From Nissolia schottii (lineage: Eukaryota > Streptophyta > Magnoliopsida > Fabales > Fabaceae), in NCBI GenBank assembly GCA_003254905.1, contig QANU01020706.1, positions 40,167 to 104,166 on the forward strand: a stretch of DNA of 64,000 nt, in the 5' to 3' direction. Numbering within the stretch: position 1 is the first letter of the stretch; each line of letters begins with the position of its first letter. The translations under genes were made by a program, and so were the position numbers. Of the stretch, positions 24,398 to 37,200 are shown piece by piece. The notes beneath the pieces are model-generated. The model saw only the letters and a list, made by a program, of their open reading frames with translations, had not been told where the DNA came from and did no database searches.

Positions 24398-25522
24398 GTA
24401 CAGATAATATTGATTGAACAAGTTTTATGTTAGGGGAGGAACTGTTTTTTTAATGTTTCAGGAACAGATGATGAGGAATTGTTTGTTTGTTTTTCTTCGC
24501 TGTTGAAAGTTTTCAATTTGTATGGCATAATTAATGCATGGCTTCTCTGTCATCTCCAAGGTTTAAAAAGAAAATTTCTGTCATCTCGAATATGGGACCG
24601 GCTAAATGGCTGTGCTGATGTAAATGGTGGAAAGGCTAAACGCAGTGCTCTATAGGCATGATAATCAACTAGTGTAAAATGGTTTAGATTATTTATTTTT
24701 CTTCAGCACTATTATTTACTTCATAAAGTTGGGTAATTATGCTTGCTCTTATTTGAATGGCAAGCCACGCCATACATGCAGACAGGTAACTCTGGCTGTG
24801 GCATGTTTTGCTCAAGCTCGAGTGTTATACTTTATTGCGTATACTGTATCTTCACTAATGTATTAGTTGGCTTATGTGTGATCAATGCAGTTGCGCTAAT
24901 GTGTTGCCTTTTTTTGCTTACCCTTAGTTTTCAGTGCATAACACCGAAAAGAAATATTAAGTTCACAAGAAATATTATATATAAAAAAATGAAATCCTAG
25001 ATTGTAATTTAATATTGACAGAAAACTTTAGTGTTACCATCCATCATGATTTGTCGGAGTAGCTTTGTTTGGTCCACCAAGAGTGTTGGGGTAATTGTAC
25101 GTCCCAAATTCAAAGTATTTACTACTCCTTCCATAGTGTAAAAATGGTATTATCGTAGGCATGATTCATTGATTCTGAAAAGAATATATAATTTAATGCA
25201 TCTTAGACAATCATGGAGTAGAAGCTTGAATATGTCCATAATTTGAGTCCAAAAAGATTATGTAAACAACCCATACTTATAGCAACAAGTCACTGGAACA
25301 GAATACATTCTAATGAGATCACTTTTGTTTTCAATATATATATATATATACACATACAAAATCCCTTTTCTAACCAATTGAGCAAAGATTGAAGGTGCTA
25401 GTATTCTCACTAAGCAGTATATTCCTAATTCTAACAACCCTCCAAAAAGAGACCTTTTTTTTTTAGGCTATGACATAAAATAAAAATAAAAAACTTTCTT
25501 ATAGACATGTACTTTACCGAAC
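24398..25522. other. convergent 3' region of kinase and USP genes
   Basis: The kinase and USP genes end towards each other here, so this holds both 3' UTRs and the spacer. A short (ta)n tract is at 25337-25351. I see no further gene. Short open frames such as 24743-25000 have no known domain. Confidence 0.5.
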
Positions 25523-27008
25523 TCATCTGCGTGACAAAAAGCGGGGCTTAAATAACCGTGTAGGATTGGGCATAAAACGTATAAAAGGGGCCAAACCACG
25601 AGGTTCATCTTCATCCTGTGAATGTGGGCTGGTGGTACTGTCTTTGGAGCGTGATGAACTTGAACTGCACTCAATCATCTGCTGCATCACTTCCCTTCCT
25701 TCGCATATGATCTTAACGTCACACCTTTCTTGTGCCTTCTTCGTTACCTTGGCCGCTATGGAATTCCGCCTTCTAGACCCAGATTTTCTACTCATCCAAA
25801 TTTAAATACTAAAATAATTAGAAAAATGCTATTAAATATTGTAATAATCCACATATTCATATATAGTCTCGGTTGGATTTACGGACATGATATACCTTAA
25901 ATTAGATGTGGTTGTCCCAATCACCAATTTCCTTATATCAAGTTTCCCAACAAGCTCCACTATGGCTTCGGCAACGTTGTCACTCTCAATGAGCATCATC
26001 TCCACCTTAACCTTCATTATGTTAGCGTGTAATGTTACTATTTACAAGTTACAACAACAGCTACTATTATCATTGAAATCAACATGCAATTGTCGATCTT
26101 ATGTATTATGAATTATGATTTCAAAGAAGGGCAGGGATTCATTTAATTACCTTTGAATGAAGAAGGCAAAGGTCAATGTACTTTTGAAGGAGCAATTTCC
26201 TCTTGCCTTTCACTTGTGCCAAGTAGTGGTTAACATACTCTAGATTCACACGACTCCTCGGAATTTTCCCCACTGTTTAATTAATGAATACATTCAAAAC
26301 TATATAATTTTGCCAAAGTAGCAAAATTCTAAATAATTAATCAACTTGGTTAAAATAGTAGCAACCAACCAACCATGATGTTCACCCTGTCCCCTGACTA
26401 TTATAAACAAGGTAACGAGTGCTCTTTCCTCACATAAATTAAAGTTGGAAAGGAATTTCATGTGATAAACCCTAACCAAAGAAAAAGACTAACATGTGGG
26501 AGGAGAAATACGTACGTGGACTTGGAATGAGGTTGATTCGAGGGAAAACGTGTATGAGAGAGATGAGGACGGTGGTAGAATTAGAAGGTGTGACGGCGTG
26601 CTTCAACGCCCATGAAAGCGCTTCCATGCTTGAATATCCGTCGTGTCCCACTGCCACATAGACGACGTCGAAGTCGTCGTTGCAGTTGTGAAAATCGAGA
26701 GAGAAGACAGTGCTGCTGACCTCCAAGTCTTCTTGTTCTTGTAATTCTCTTATTGTATCCAGAGGAAAAGGATCCTTGCTCAGATTATTATTACTATTAT
26801 TATTATTATTAATAATATTAATCTCAAACAACTCCTCTTCCTCCCCTATGATCTCACTGCTGCAGCTGAGGCTGTGATGGAACACTTGGTTTGATCTCTT
26901 GAACATAATAAGACCGCAAGTGCAGGTAGAGGTTTCTTCATCGGAATCATGGTTGTGCAATACGCACTCCTCTGTTTCCTCTGGCCCTGTTGATGGCATG
27001 CCTTCCAT
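25523..27008 (-). CDS. universal stress protein (USP) domain protein
   Basis: Adenine-nucleotide alpha-hydrolase-like protein; the biochemical role of this plant group is not known. Exons in coding order: 26516-27008, 26151-26272, 25896-26011, 25523-25790, all in frame, 332 residues. The N-terminal 115 residues are acidic and Ser/Asn-rich, with an Asn run encoded by an att microsatellite near 26790-26815. The USP fold starts at DVVYVAVGHDGYSSMEALSWALKH (first 20: DVVYVAVGHDGYSSMEALSW), continues through LISLIHVFP, GKRKLLLQKYIDLC, VEMMLIESDNVAEAIVELV and KLVIGTTTSNLRK, and is followed by a basic SGSRRRNS segment and a C-terminal tail. It resembles the USP part of plant U-box kinases, but no kinase or U-box is attached. 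Arabidopsis At5g47740 is the likely counterpart by order and family. Confidence 0.9.
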
Positions 27009-27060
27009 GCGTAATTCAGACAGACGGGATAACGGGATATATAGATTAGATCGATATGTT

Positions 27061-27072
27061 GTTGTATATAGC
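27061..27072 (-). promoter_or_regulatory. possible TATA box of the USP gene
   Basis: On the minus strand ggctatatacaac lies about 55-65 bases before the start codon at 27008. A second TATA-like word (ctatatatc) is nearer, at 27037-27044, and would leave a very short leader, so the farther one is favoured. Position and sequence are the only support. Confidence 0.35.
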
Positions 27073-27404
27073 CTGGCTTACGAGAGAGTATTACTCTTAA
27101 GTTGACTGATCTAGTTAATGAAACTTCATAGATTATTGGTCTACGGACAAAAAACAGTTACTACGGTGTTTGACATTTTCCATGGAGAGTGGCACGATAC
27201 GCCTTGGTCTTTGATTATTTAATGCCTTTACACACCGTCTGACTCATATCGATCAACAACATATTCTAACATAATAAATATCTTCCAACTTAGAGAATTA
27301 ATGCCCAATACCTTAAGTGGCGCCTCTTCTTTGGTCCTTGCATCCCCGTGATTGTTGGTTTAGGCACAGAGTTTGACCGCACGTTGTTCATCCCTTTCCT
27401 ATTT

Positions 27405-27545
27405 TTTAGGGGTGTAAAACAGGCTGGGCCATTTAGGTCCGCAGGCCTAAATGATCTAGATTTAAATTGTGTTTATTTTTAGAATTCGGCCCATTTATGT
27501 TTAGTCTATTGGCCTAAACAGATCAGCCCGTCAGTCTGTTTATTT
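27405..27545. repeat. possible dispersed repeat with ggcctaaa/tttaggcc words
   Basis: This short stretch has the pattern ggggtgtaaaacaggctggg, then ccatttagg, caggcctaaatg, ggcccattta and ggcctaaacag. Similar word sets recur in many plant genomes as dispersed elements. Neither ends nor a coding region can be defined here. Confidence 0.3.
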
Positions 27546-28692
27546 TTTTTAAAAAATTAAAATTTTAGTTTATTTTTTATGATTTAAATACAAAGTTGTG
27601 AATAAGTATGCGCGATCATTTTTAACTATTTTTTATTGTCTATCTATTAATTAATCAGAAAGAAATAATTTTTGTAAAATTTGAGGATCCATTTCTGATG
27701 GTAATAAATAGAAAAAAATTAAAATTTTGTGATTTTTTCGTTTTTATCTCTTTATTGTAGTTACGAAATCTTTAATTTTGGATAAGTATACAAATAGTAA
27801 CTTTTTTCATTAAGAAGCTATTTGCAAAGCTTTGATAGAAAAAAAAAGGATAACAAGAAAATGTATTTAATTATCACCTAGAGTTTAAACTCGCGCGATG
27901 ATCAAGTTTTAAAATATCTAAAAAAATGTTTTAATTATAACTAAAACAACTTAGTAATTTAGTTTGCAATTTGGGCTTCAAGATGAAGATTTAAAACTTC
28001 AATTTGGACTTCAATTTGAATGTGAGGTATCAATTATTGAGTGTTTCCATATTAAAGTCTATTTTTGTACATAATTACACGTCACATGTTCAAGTTATAT
28101 AAGTGAGAATACGAGCAGAATATGCCTTTAGCCATGAAGTAGCAATCTATAAAGTCAAATCGCATGCTTAAACATATTAACATAATGTTGTGATTGGTTC
28201 GCTTTCACGGGTGATCACGTAACACTAAAACGATATCTGAACATGGCACTCATTTTTTATAGACTAAAATGACGAGGAATTTTCGTTCATCTCTATAAAT
28301 GACCAAGAAACCAATTAATATTATTGAAGGATGAATATAATAAGGAAACGATTGGAAGCATGCCTACGCATAGATCAGAGCTTTTAAATTTGAGGATGCA
28401 CTGGACGAGGAAAACAACATAATGAATACCTATAAATTTTAGTGTGTGACAATGTGTTAACTTATATATTATTTATTATTAAATGATATACTAATAAGAC
28501 TCGCATCTTAATAAAATCTTATCTAAAAATATGAATCAACTTATTGTTTAAAATCAAATTAAATACAAATAATATTTTTTCACGTATTATATAGTCCTAA
28601 ACAAAAGTTCTGCTGGCTGGCAGGATACCTTATTTGGGATTGGTTGACTCCCATCAATAAATTTCTTATTTGAACTTTGAAGCATGGGAATT

Positions 28693-28769
28693 AGCCAATT
28701 AGGTCGATGATGGCCTCTGCAACTTATAAGTCACTCTGAGTCAATCAGTAGGATGATGTCCACCTTAAC
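28693..28769 (-). pseudogene. single-exon relic of a duplicated USP gene
   Basis: On the minus strand a splice-acceptor-like gttaatagcag is followed by VKVDIILLIDSE, then a shift, then AEAIIDLIG. This parallels exon 3 of the USP gene at 25523-27008 (VKVEMMLIESD...VAEAIVELVG) in the same order and with the acceptor in the same place. A stop and a frameshift lie in the middle and no flanking exons are recognisable. I read it as a remnant of a tandem duplicate about 1.7 kb upstream of the intact gene. Confidence 0.6.
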
Positions 28770-30467
28770 CTGCTATTAACTAGATATTCATTACTTTAAT
28801 TATCTCTTGGTTTCTATATGTGGAATTGGATAAGGGTTTAGTTCCATTGGGTTCGTGGAGTGAATTAGTACCTTGCAAGTACTAGAGTAAGATTGGAGGA
28901 AGTTGTGAAGGATCGAGGTGTGTCTTTGCTTAGTGAATGGTGCAACCACAATGAGATTTTCGTCAGCATACCTCACATATTAATGATTCAATTAACATAA
29001 GACATGTTAATATTTAGGGTTAGAAGAAGATAAGATGACAAATAGAGGAATTTAGGTTTACCTAGATGATTTTTGTACCACTTAAAGTGGTTAATAGCCA
29101 ACATCTAAACAAAAAAAAAGATGAACGTGGAGAGAAAAAAAAATGGCATGATGGACCATTCTTTTGTGAGTGAATATTATAGGTGTCTAATCCTAAAACT
29201 TTTTAAGGGTTCAAGAATCCACGTTTGGAATTGACATGTAAACCTTAACGCACAAAATTTAGAAGCTGAAGAAGCGTTAACTTTAACCTTTTGTTTTTGT
29301 TTTAGCAAAAGGTAAAATTTCACATTTTTGGAATTTTATTATGAATTTTTATAATTAGGAATTTGGAATTCCAATAACACTATATTTTATGAGTTTAAAT
29401 TGTCATGCACTTACATGATCATCCAATTTAAACCTGAAAAGTACAAGATTTTTGAAGTAGCGAAAGAGATAATCAAACCTTTTTATTTTTATTTTTTTTA
29501 TACTTCAAAAATTACATTACATTAGTTGTAATGGGATTTGAACAAACTCTTTATCATTAGACCAATTCTAATGGCTTAACTTTTTTTTTGTAGTTCACTT
29601 TAGTTTATTAAAAAAAAGATTTCACTTTAAAAAAACTTTACAATTCATTAATACATAACAATTTAAACTAAATAAAAATTTCAAAATCTCAAAATCAGGA
29701 ATCAAAAAACATGTTTACAAATTCAAACAAACACTAACAGAGAAAGGAAAAAAAAGATAGAATACATGAAAGTTTCATATGTCAAAAAAAATTATACAAC
29801 ATATATATACACACACACACCACGCACACACAAGAGACGACATGGATGATCATATACGTGAGAGGATCAAATCTTAATCATACAACCATTAAGATTAAAA
29901 ATCATGTAAATATCACATGATCACTTAAACAATCACATGACTTTTATATTCTAATGTTGACTATTCATGTAAGATTTAATGATCAAAATTTACTCTTTTC
30001 AATCATTCACACACACACACGTGTATTATAACCCTTTTTTTTTTAAATTTCCCTTTAATATGAAAGACACAAAGGCGGTTGTTGCTTCTAGATATTTGGA
30101 CCAATAAAAATAGGTTCAAATTCAGATTTCGTTTATGGACCTAGTCATATGATCCAACACCGTGGATAGGCCGGAAGCAATCACGTTACAAGACCAAGGT
30201 TTTGGAAAGTATGATCAATTTGGTCTTTTATTTATTTTTTAATAATTTTAAGAATCATATTTTTTTTCTACAAAATAAAACATAGAAATAACATTAACTA
30301 ATTCCACTATTAAATTTGACGTAATTCTATAAAAAAAATTACAATAATATGGCCATATATCAGAAAATCTAAATAATTTAAAGCAATTCATAAGTAATAA
30401 GTATCTTTTTACTAACACCCCGGTAAAAAAAAGAACCTCTATGAATTATAATTAGGGTTGTGCTACA
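28770..30467. other. AT-rich intergenic DNA
   Basis: No gene seen. Short (ac)n runs occur at 29808-29830 and 30009-30020, and a poly-purine spacer fills much of 29560-29720. The segment at 29500-29580 (a repeat-like acattacattag, then attagaccaatt) may be a decayed element, but ends are not clear. Confidence 0.4.
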
Positions 30468-31327
30468 TGTACATTCTAAATTAATACACTATACATACAC
30501 TTGTATTAATATACGGTGGGCCCCACGTATTAACTGCTAACTCCACTCACGCTCACTCTCGCTCACTTACGCGTCAAACACACGCTTAACCTTCACCCTC
30601 TGACTTTCTTGCCTCAGAAATAAGGATTCAAACACATGAACTGTTTCAATGACCATTATCGTCAAATCTTTTTCATTCTTCATTCTTGTTTCTCTCTTCG
30701 TTCTCTCTTCACTCTCGTCTCTCTTTTTCAACCTCATCGTGCTCTCTGCACAAATATGTGGCAAACACAATCAAATATCCCCCCAAGAAAACAAATAATG
30801 GTGAGTACATCAAAATTGAGATTATCATTTATGCTTTTCATCGATATGCCTTACATCTAACTTTATAATTTGGTGATGTATGTAAGGGTGTATTGGTTTA
30901 GTGGAAACACAAAGCATTGTGTAAAAGATTGTGAGCTAATTTATGTTTGACTGAAATCAGTGTTGTACACAAAGTACTTAATGTTTGTACAGAAAGTCAT
31001 ATAATGTTTGTGCACTAAGTCATATAATGTTTGTGCACTCCAATCAGCCATCATATTCTGCAATATTACTTTACTATACATTAAGTAATATGCATATATG
31101 CAAAGTTTATGCATTAGAATGCATAAAGGAGTGAGTAAAAGCTTTTGAATTAAATTCGTGATGTTAATTGTTCGTTGCTACATAAATGGCTCATCCACGA
31201 TCACTCAAAGGGACAGTTGTTGCTAAGGACGCTGGCAAATATGCTTCACACAATCCAGCACCGACGCAAAGTTTGTGCACAATGTCATATAAAGTTTGTG
31301 TATGTGTGACTGTAATGTTTATGCATC

Positions 31328-31427
31328 AGCTGGTCAACAACTACTCCGGCATGACGCTGGATTTCCACACCAAGAAGAAGGTTCTGGAAGAAGCACATAC
31401 TGAAGGACAAAAAGAACGACTCAACTG
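31328..31427 (+). pseudogene. captured fragment of ribosomal protein S17 gene
   Basis: The plus-strand translation QLVNNYSGMTLDFHTKKKVL, followed by EEA and then KERLN, matches the conserved N-terminal part of eukaryotic eS17 (the family has a YYSRMTLDFHTNKK-type segment followed by LEE, and an SKRLRNK-type segment further on). It is relatively GC-rich against its AT-rich element. No start region, no remaining three quarters of the protein and no introns are seen, and it stops at 31428. It lies within copy B and is absent from copy A. Family match is from memory of eS17. Confidence 0.6.
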
Positions 31428-31585
31428 AATCTACCTCCTGACTAGGTTAATGAACAAGTTTTCACTGCTCGATTAACATCACTTCTTTGAAAAGATTCGC
31501 AACTATATGTTGTTATGGTTTAGGGTTTAAGGTTTATGTGACTAGGTTTATCTGAACTAATTGTTGTAAAATTTGTCCATTCAAA

Positions 31586-32510
31586 ATGTATAAATATTGT
31601 GAACTTATTTATGTTTGAGTGAAATCACAATGCTATAAACAAGTGCTTAATGTTTGTGCATAAGGTCATATAATGCTTGTGCACATCGTCATATAATGTT
31701 TATGCACTAAAATCTGATATCTTATTCTGCAAAAAATACTTAACTATGCATTAAGTAATATGCATATATGTACAGTTTATGCATTAGAATGTATAAAAGT
31801 GTGTTCACATATATGCAAACTAATTTTTATAATGTTTGTCCACTAACAATGTATAAAGATTGTGAATTTATTTATGTTTGAGTGAAATCACAGTGCTGTA
31901 AACAAGTGCTTAATGTTTGTACATAAGGTCATATAATGTTTGTGCACATCGTCATATAATGTTTGTGCACTGAAATCTGATATCATATTCTGCAAAAAAA
32001 ATACTTAACTATGTATTAAGTAATATGCATATATGTATAGTTTATGCATTAGAATGTATAAAAGTGTGTGCGCGCATGTACGTGAACTAATTTTTATAAA
32101 GTTTGTCCACTAAAAATGTATAAAGATTGTGAGTTTATTTATGTTTGAGTGAAATCACAGTACTATAAACAAATGCTTAATGTGTGTGCATAAGGTAATA
32201 TAATGTTTGTGCACTAAAATCTGATATAATATTCTACAAAAATACTTAACTATGCATTAAGTAATATGCATATATGTAGAGTTTATGCATTAGAATGTAT
32301 AAAAGTGTGTGTGCACATGTATGCAAACTAATTTTTATAAAGTTTGTCCATTCAAAATGTATAAAGATTGTGAACTTATTTATGTTTGAGTGAAATAACA
32401 ATACTGTAAACAAGTGCTTAATGTTTGTGCATAAGGTCATATAATGTTTGTGCACATCGTCAAATAATTTTTGAGCACTAAAATCTGATATCATATTCTG
32501 CAATATTACT
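31586..32510 (+). repeat. nested tandem repeat array of copy B
   Basis: Four long units start at aatgtataaagattgtga-type text at about 31586, 31849, 32116 and 32357, giving periods near 263, 267 and 241 bases. Within each unit a 23- to 24-base sub-unit built on taatgtttgtgca repeats two or three times; the 241-base unit has lost one sub-unit. A partial, more diverged unit lies at 30925-31140. Confidence 0.85.
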
Positions 32511-32941
32511 TTGTGCACTCCAATCAGATATCATATTCTGCAACATATACTCTTACCACCATTATTAAAGGATAGATCTCATCCATTTTAAAAGAAAACC
32601 AACATTTTATTATCTTAATTCCATTTTAATCAACTTTCATATGATAAGAGGATGAATCTGAGGAAGATGAGAAGGATGATAATGATGAGAGGATGAGAGA
32701 ATGACGAGAATGACAATGATAAACATGACCAGAACAGGGATGAGAGGATAAAGACAATGAGTGAAAACGATGACGAAAACGAGTTCGGGATTGAAGCGCG
32801 TTCGAGATTGATTATGTGAGAAAACTCGCGTGGTAGTGCGTTGTTTCCAAATAAGGAAAGTATATTATATTCTATATTAATTCTCATTCAAACCGTATAA
32901 AACATAGGTGTATATACGGGTGTATGAATTGAGGGTGTAGA

Positions 32942-34166
32942 TAAAACATTTTTGTTGTAATTAATCTAACTTCGAATTAAGTAATGGATTAAACTAGCAT
33001 GTTCATTTGTTTGATTTTTCTTAGAAATGAACTCGTGCCGAAATAGCCATGAAAATTCTCCAACGAATGGCCTTTTACCCGGCTAATAAGGTTAGAGAAA
33101 AGTGGTGCAGAACGTCATGAAAACCACATGCCATGCCATGCCATGTGTACGTCCTTAACATGCACGTAATAGAGCCATATACAGGGATAGGGGTACCCAA
33201 ATCCAATAATCTGAGATGAATACGTCGACCATGAACTCATAAACAGAGAGTCAAGACATTCACATTCATATATTGATATTGGTGCATGGGATGGGACCGA
33301 GGGAAGACAACCAACGTTAGTGCGATATCATGGAAACTATGACAAGGAGACACGTTAAAAGTCACACACTCTTTCCTTTCTTTGTGTTCAAACAGCCCCA
33401 CACAACACTGGAAGTTCAGGCGAAAGTAAAGGCGGCATTAGATTTAGATGGTGTGTCTAGCTACGTCTTTAACTTTTTAATAGGAGTGATATATATATTA
33501 TCCTACCAATTAATTTATAAATTAATTCTTTTACACATTAAAAAAAAAGAGTAAAAAGTAAATATAAATAATATCTTAAAAATTTTAGAAACAATGAAAA
33601 TTATTTCATTTAGTGTGTAGGGATATTTTTTATTTGTAGAAGGTTATGATATTTTCTTTTAATGCACACTATAACCATTATGTTCTCTGTTTTGTTATTT
33701 TTTATAAAGAAATGTTTTGCTAATTTGGTGAATGATTGTGACTAGTCGCTCTGTTGGTTGGTGGGCATAATTATAAAGGCAAGCATGGGAGGACTAGAAA
33801 GCATCCAATTTGCAACAATATACGAAAAATCTTATGCTCCAAAAGCGCTTTCTTACTCGTTAATCATTATTTATTTATTTAAATCTGATGAAAATTCTGA
33901 GAGGCTAGACGCATGTATATAACCGTGGAAATGTCAAAGGCTTAAAACCTAGGGCTTTTAGGAACAAATTCGTTAGTGTAATTTTTCTTGTTACTCTCAA
34001 TGATGTAATATAACATGAAATCACTGTGTCGAGTAGAAAATGAATAAAAATAAGACAGCTTTAATTAATAAAAGTATAATAAGATTGAGTGCTGGAAATG
34101 GGAATGGCTCCTCTCTGTGTGGCCCGCCATTCTTGAATCTTTGACTATCCAATCCTCCCTCTCTTT
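32942..34166. other. intergenic region upstream of the SEC14 gene
   Basis: Spacer and distal promoter of the SEC14 gene. It has ccatgccatgccatg at 33127-33142, an RY-like word cluster (CATGC), which may be chance. No gene is seen; the open frame at 33330-33554 has no recognisable domain. Confidence 0.4.
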
Positions 34167-34174
34167 TATAAAGG
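34167..34174 (+). promoter_or_regulatory. TATA box of the SEC14 gene
   Basis: tataaagg in the context ctcttttataaaggtctc lies about 115 bases before the start codon at 34282. A ccaat word sits just upstream at about 34149. The spacing suits a transcription start near 34195-34205, where the text turns into a caacaacag-type leader. Confidence 0.6.
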
Positions 34175-34281
34175 TCTCAATTTCCTCATTTTTGCAGTAA
34201 CAACAACAGAACAGAGTGCAATCAAAGCGCAGCTCGCCCAATTGTTAGCTGATTATCTAAAAGGCTCAAGAACAAGAAGAA

Positions 34282-37200
34282 ATGGAGCTTCTTTCTGAGG
34301 ATGCAGTCACCCAGCTACGGACATTAATGGATCAAGGTCTCTCCTTTATCCCCCTTTCTTCCTTCCTTTCTTTCTGTGTTTTTATTTTCTTTCTGGAGTT
34401 GTCCCTTCTTTTGTTTCTTTTTTGTCTTATTGCGTTGAATTTCCAAAAATTGTAGTTGAGGAGCCATTGCAGACTACATTTCAGGTTAGCATTTTTGCCT
34501 ATTTCCTCCTCCATTCTTGTAGCCCTATCGAAATAACTTGAGTGAAATTCATGCTTTGACTATGAATTTATACTCCGTTGATTTTGCCACTAGGAGAACA
34601 TACATACATACATGCTTGTTTTTGTGCTCTGTGATTGTGTTTCTACCATGGCCTTTGGGAGGGACCCTGAAATCCTCGTAATTGCTGCGTCTATATGTTT
34701 CATTGTTTTTGTTCACCCTTTGCTTCTCTACACTCCTGCTGTTGGGAATATTTGACACACAATGTCTCCCTAGGGGCCCATAAATGATATCTGATTTGAA
34801 GTACCAAGTTCTACTCTTTTTCTTAAATTGTTTCAAGCGTATATATTTCTTATGTTTCATCTAATTTATTAAGTATAATTATAAACTTACTTGCATTATG
34901 TTCTTTCTATTTTTGGGGACGCTACAAATTTAATAATTGCATATAGTTATTCAACTACTTTATGCAGAATTTGATTTTGATGAAATCTGGAAATCTTTAG
35001 CAATCGATCAACAATTAACTACAAAAATTATTAACTCTTGCCCCCCCCCCTCCACAAATACTCAAAAACTACATTAGTTGCTTTAATTGCTAACTTTCTT
35101 ATCTCTTTGTCCCTCCCCTACTTAATTGCTTTAATTTGCAGAATGTTCATCAAGGACACGTCACTGAAACTTTAGTGCGGTTTCTAAAAGCAAGAGAGTG
35201 GAATCCTATCAAGGCCCATAAAATGGTAAGGTGTATTGTGGAATGTTTTGCTTGCAAATATGTTCTTCACTGTATGTTACATAATTTAACATGATGACTG
35301 TATTATGTTTCAGTTAGTTGATTGTTTAAACTGGAGAGTACAAAATGATATTGACTACATATTATCTGTAAGTTTGTATTATGTTGTTCCTTTCCACAAT
35401 ATTTTAGTTCATCTTTTTTTTCAAGTTTGGCGGTTGTAACTGAGAGACTTGATCCCTTTTCTGCATGCTGTTCAACAGTGGCATAATGTGTCTTCTTAGT
35501 GCTTTAGTATTGTATTTTGAAGTTGGTAATTTATTACATCACGAAAATCTGTCTGGTGATTCATTTTTCAGAAGCCAATTGTTCCTCCTGATTTATACAG
35601 AGCAGTGCGTGATTCACAACTCATAGGATTGTCAGGGTACTCAAGAGAGGTACTCATTCTCAAAATTAATCTTTTCTCATTCCATGTCATCGTAGTTGTG
35701 CTTGAGTTGATATTGTTTGCTCATTCCCAAGGAGGTGCTGGGTTTTTCTTTTCAGGTGATATGTATTCACTAATAATTATAATAAAAAAAATGCCAACTT
35801 ATTTTTCACCTTCTTTCCTGTTTTCAAACTTTTGTGAAGGAAATGACTAAATCATGAAAACTACTTTCTTTCTCTTCCTTTTCACCATTTCCTTCAAAAA
35901 GGGAAACAATGTGAATACAATATTTTTATTATTAGTTAAAACATATTGGCTGAAAATGAACATCAAGAACAAACCAAACACCACCATAGGCTTTATGACC
36001 ATGCATGCTTTTACCAAAATTGATTAAAAAGAAATTACGTAGTTGGCTTTTTTTTTTTTTCCATCCATTTTTAACTTTGTGTGCTTCTTGTTCTACCTCC
36101 TTCCCAGGGTCTGCCTGTCTTTGCAATTGGTGTTGGGCTTAGCACATTAGACAAAGCATCTGTAAGTTTCATTATTAGAAAAAGGAAAAGGAATTATATT
36201 TGGAGAAATATCTATTTATCTTAAGAGTATGTGTTCTAATAACTTGTGGCATTATTTTCTGTGTTTGTATGATTGCAGGTCCATTATTATGTGCAGTCTC
36301 ACATTCAAATTAATGAATATCGTGATCGTGTAATCTTGGTGAGTATTATTATTTGGAATATTATTCATTAACCAGTTAGTTGTGTTTTAGTCCTTTTGTT
36401 TTGACTCATATGTGGCTGTAGCCTTCTGCATCAAAGAAGCATAGGCGACCTATTACCAAATGTATAAAGGTTTTAGATATGACGGGACTGAAGCTGTCAG
36501 CCCTGAATCAGATTAAGGTACATCTTAGTTCATACAACTACTTGATCTACCAGGACTGCCATATACCCATGATTAATTGTGAATTGAATTTATTGGTACT
36601 TCCTTTTTGAAGTTATATTTGAATGGTGAATAGTATGGCTGTATAGAGTTGGTATACTGAACAAGTGTGAGAGCGTGTAGAAATGGTCATTAAAGGATCA
36701 GGATCAGTTATTTTTCTTTTAGATAATACTTCCCTCTCCAAAACCCAGAAAAAGGGGGGCAGGGAGCAGCCAAGGCTGCAAAAGGAACTAATCATGCCCA
36801 AATTTGTGCTCCAAATTTCTGAGTTTTAGGTCATTGTATCATGAAAAATTGCATAAAGCAGATTTTTTTTTCCCTGAAATCTACATATATGGTACTGACT
36901 TGTTCATAGTGATGCAGTTGTTAACTATTATATCATCCATTGATGATTTGAACTACCCTGAGAAGACAGATACTTATTACATTGTAAATACCCCGTACAT
37001 ATTTTCAGCATGTTGGAAGGTTAGAAGTTATTCCTTATGACCTTGTTTCCTATACGATATCTCTACTTCATATGGCAGTTTATGTTGAGCACCTATTGAG
37101 ACTTCAGCGTGATGTTAAACAATTAGCATTAGCAGGTTGTGAAGCCACTTTTACAAGAGAGGACAAGAAGAAAAGTGCAGGTGTTACCTGGTTGTGGACG

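Larger units (their letters stand above)
30468..32941 (+). mobile_element. non-autonomous inverted-repeat element, copy B (2.5 kb)
   Basis: Ends tgtacattctaaattaatac (left) and the reverse complement of the right end, tctacaccctcaattcatac, form an imperfect terminal inverted repeat of about 40 bases. The interior matches copy A in order: a pyrimidine-rich block with ctgcacaaatatgt, tandem repeats, taccaccatt, then a gatgatgag-rich right arm. Copy B is longer because it has more tandem units and an insert at about 31150-31440 that includes a ribosomal protein S17-like fragment. It encodes no transposase, so mobility would need an enzyme from elsewhere. Confidence 0.7.

Noticed and set aside
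31186..31428. 80-codon open frame as a possible intact small gene
   Set aside because: Only part matches ribosomal protein S17, the rest includes element repeat sequence, and it has no gene-like leader. It is better read as a captured fragment.
33127..33142. Cluster of CATGCCATGCCATG as a seed-type RY element
   Set aside because: More than 1.1 kb from the SEC14 start and with no partner motifs; likely a chance short repeat.
35041..35050. Run of ten C, and a run of G at 20904-20911
   Set aside because: Simple homopolymers in an intron and a leader; no structure around them suggests a quadruplex with several G-runs or other function.
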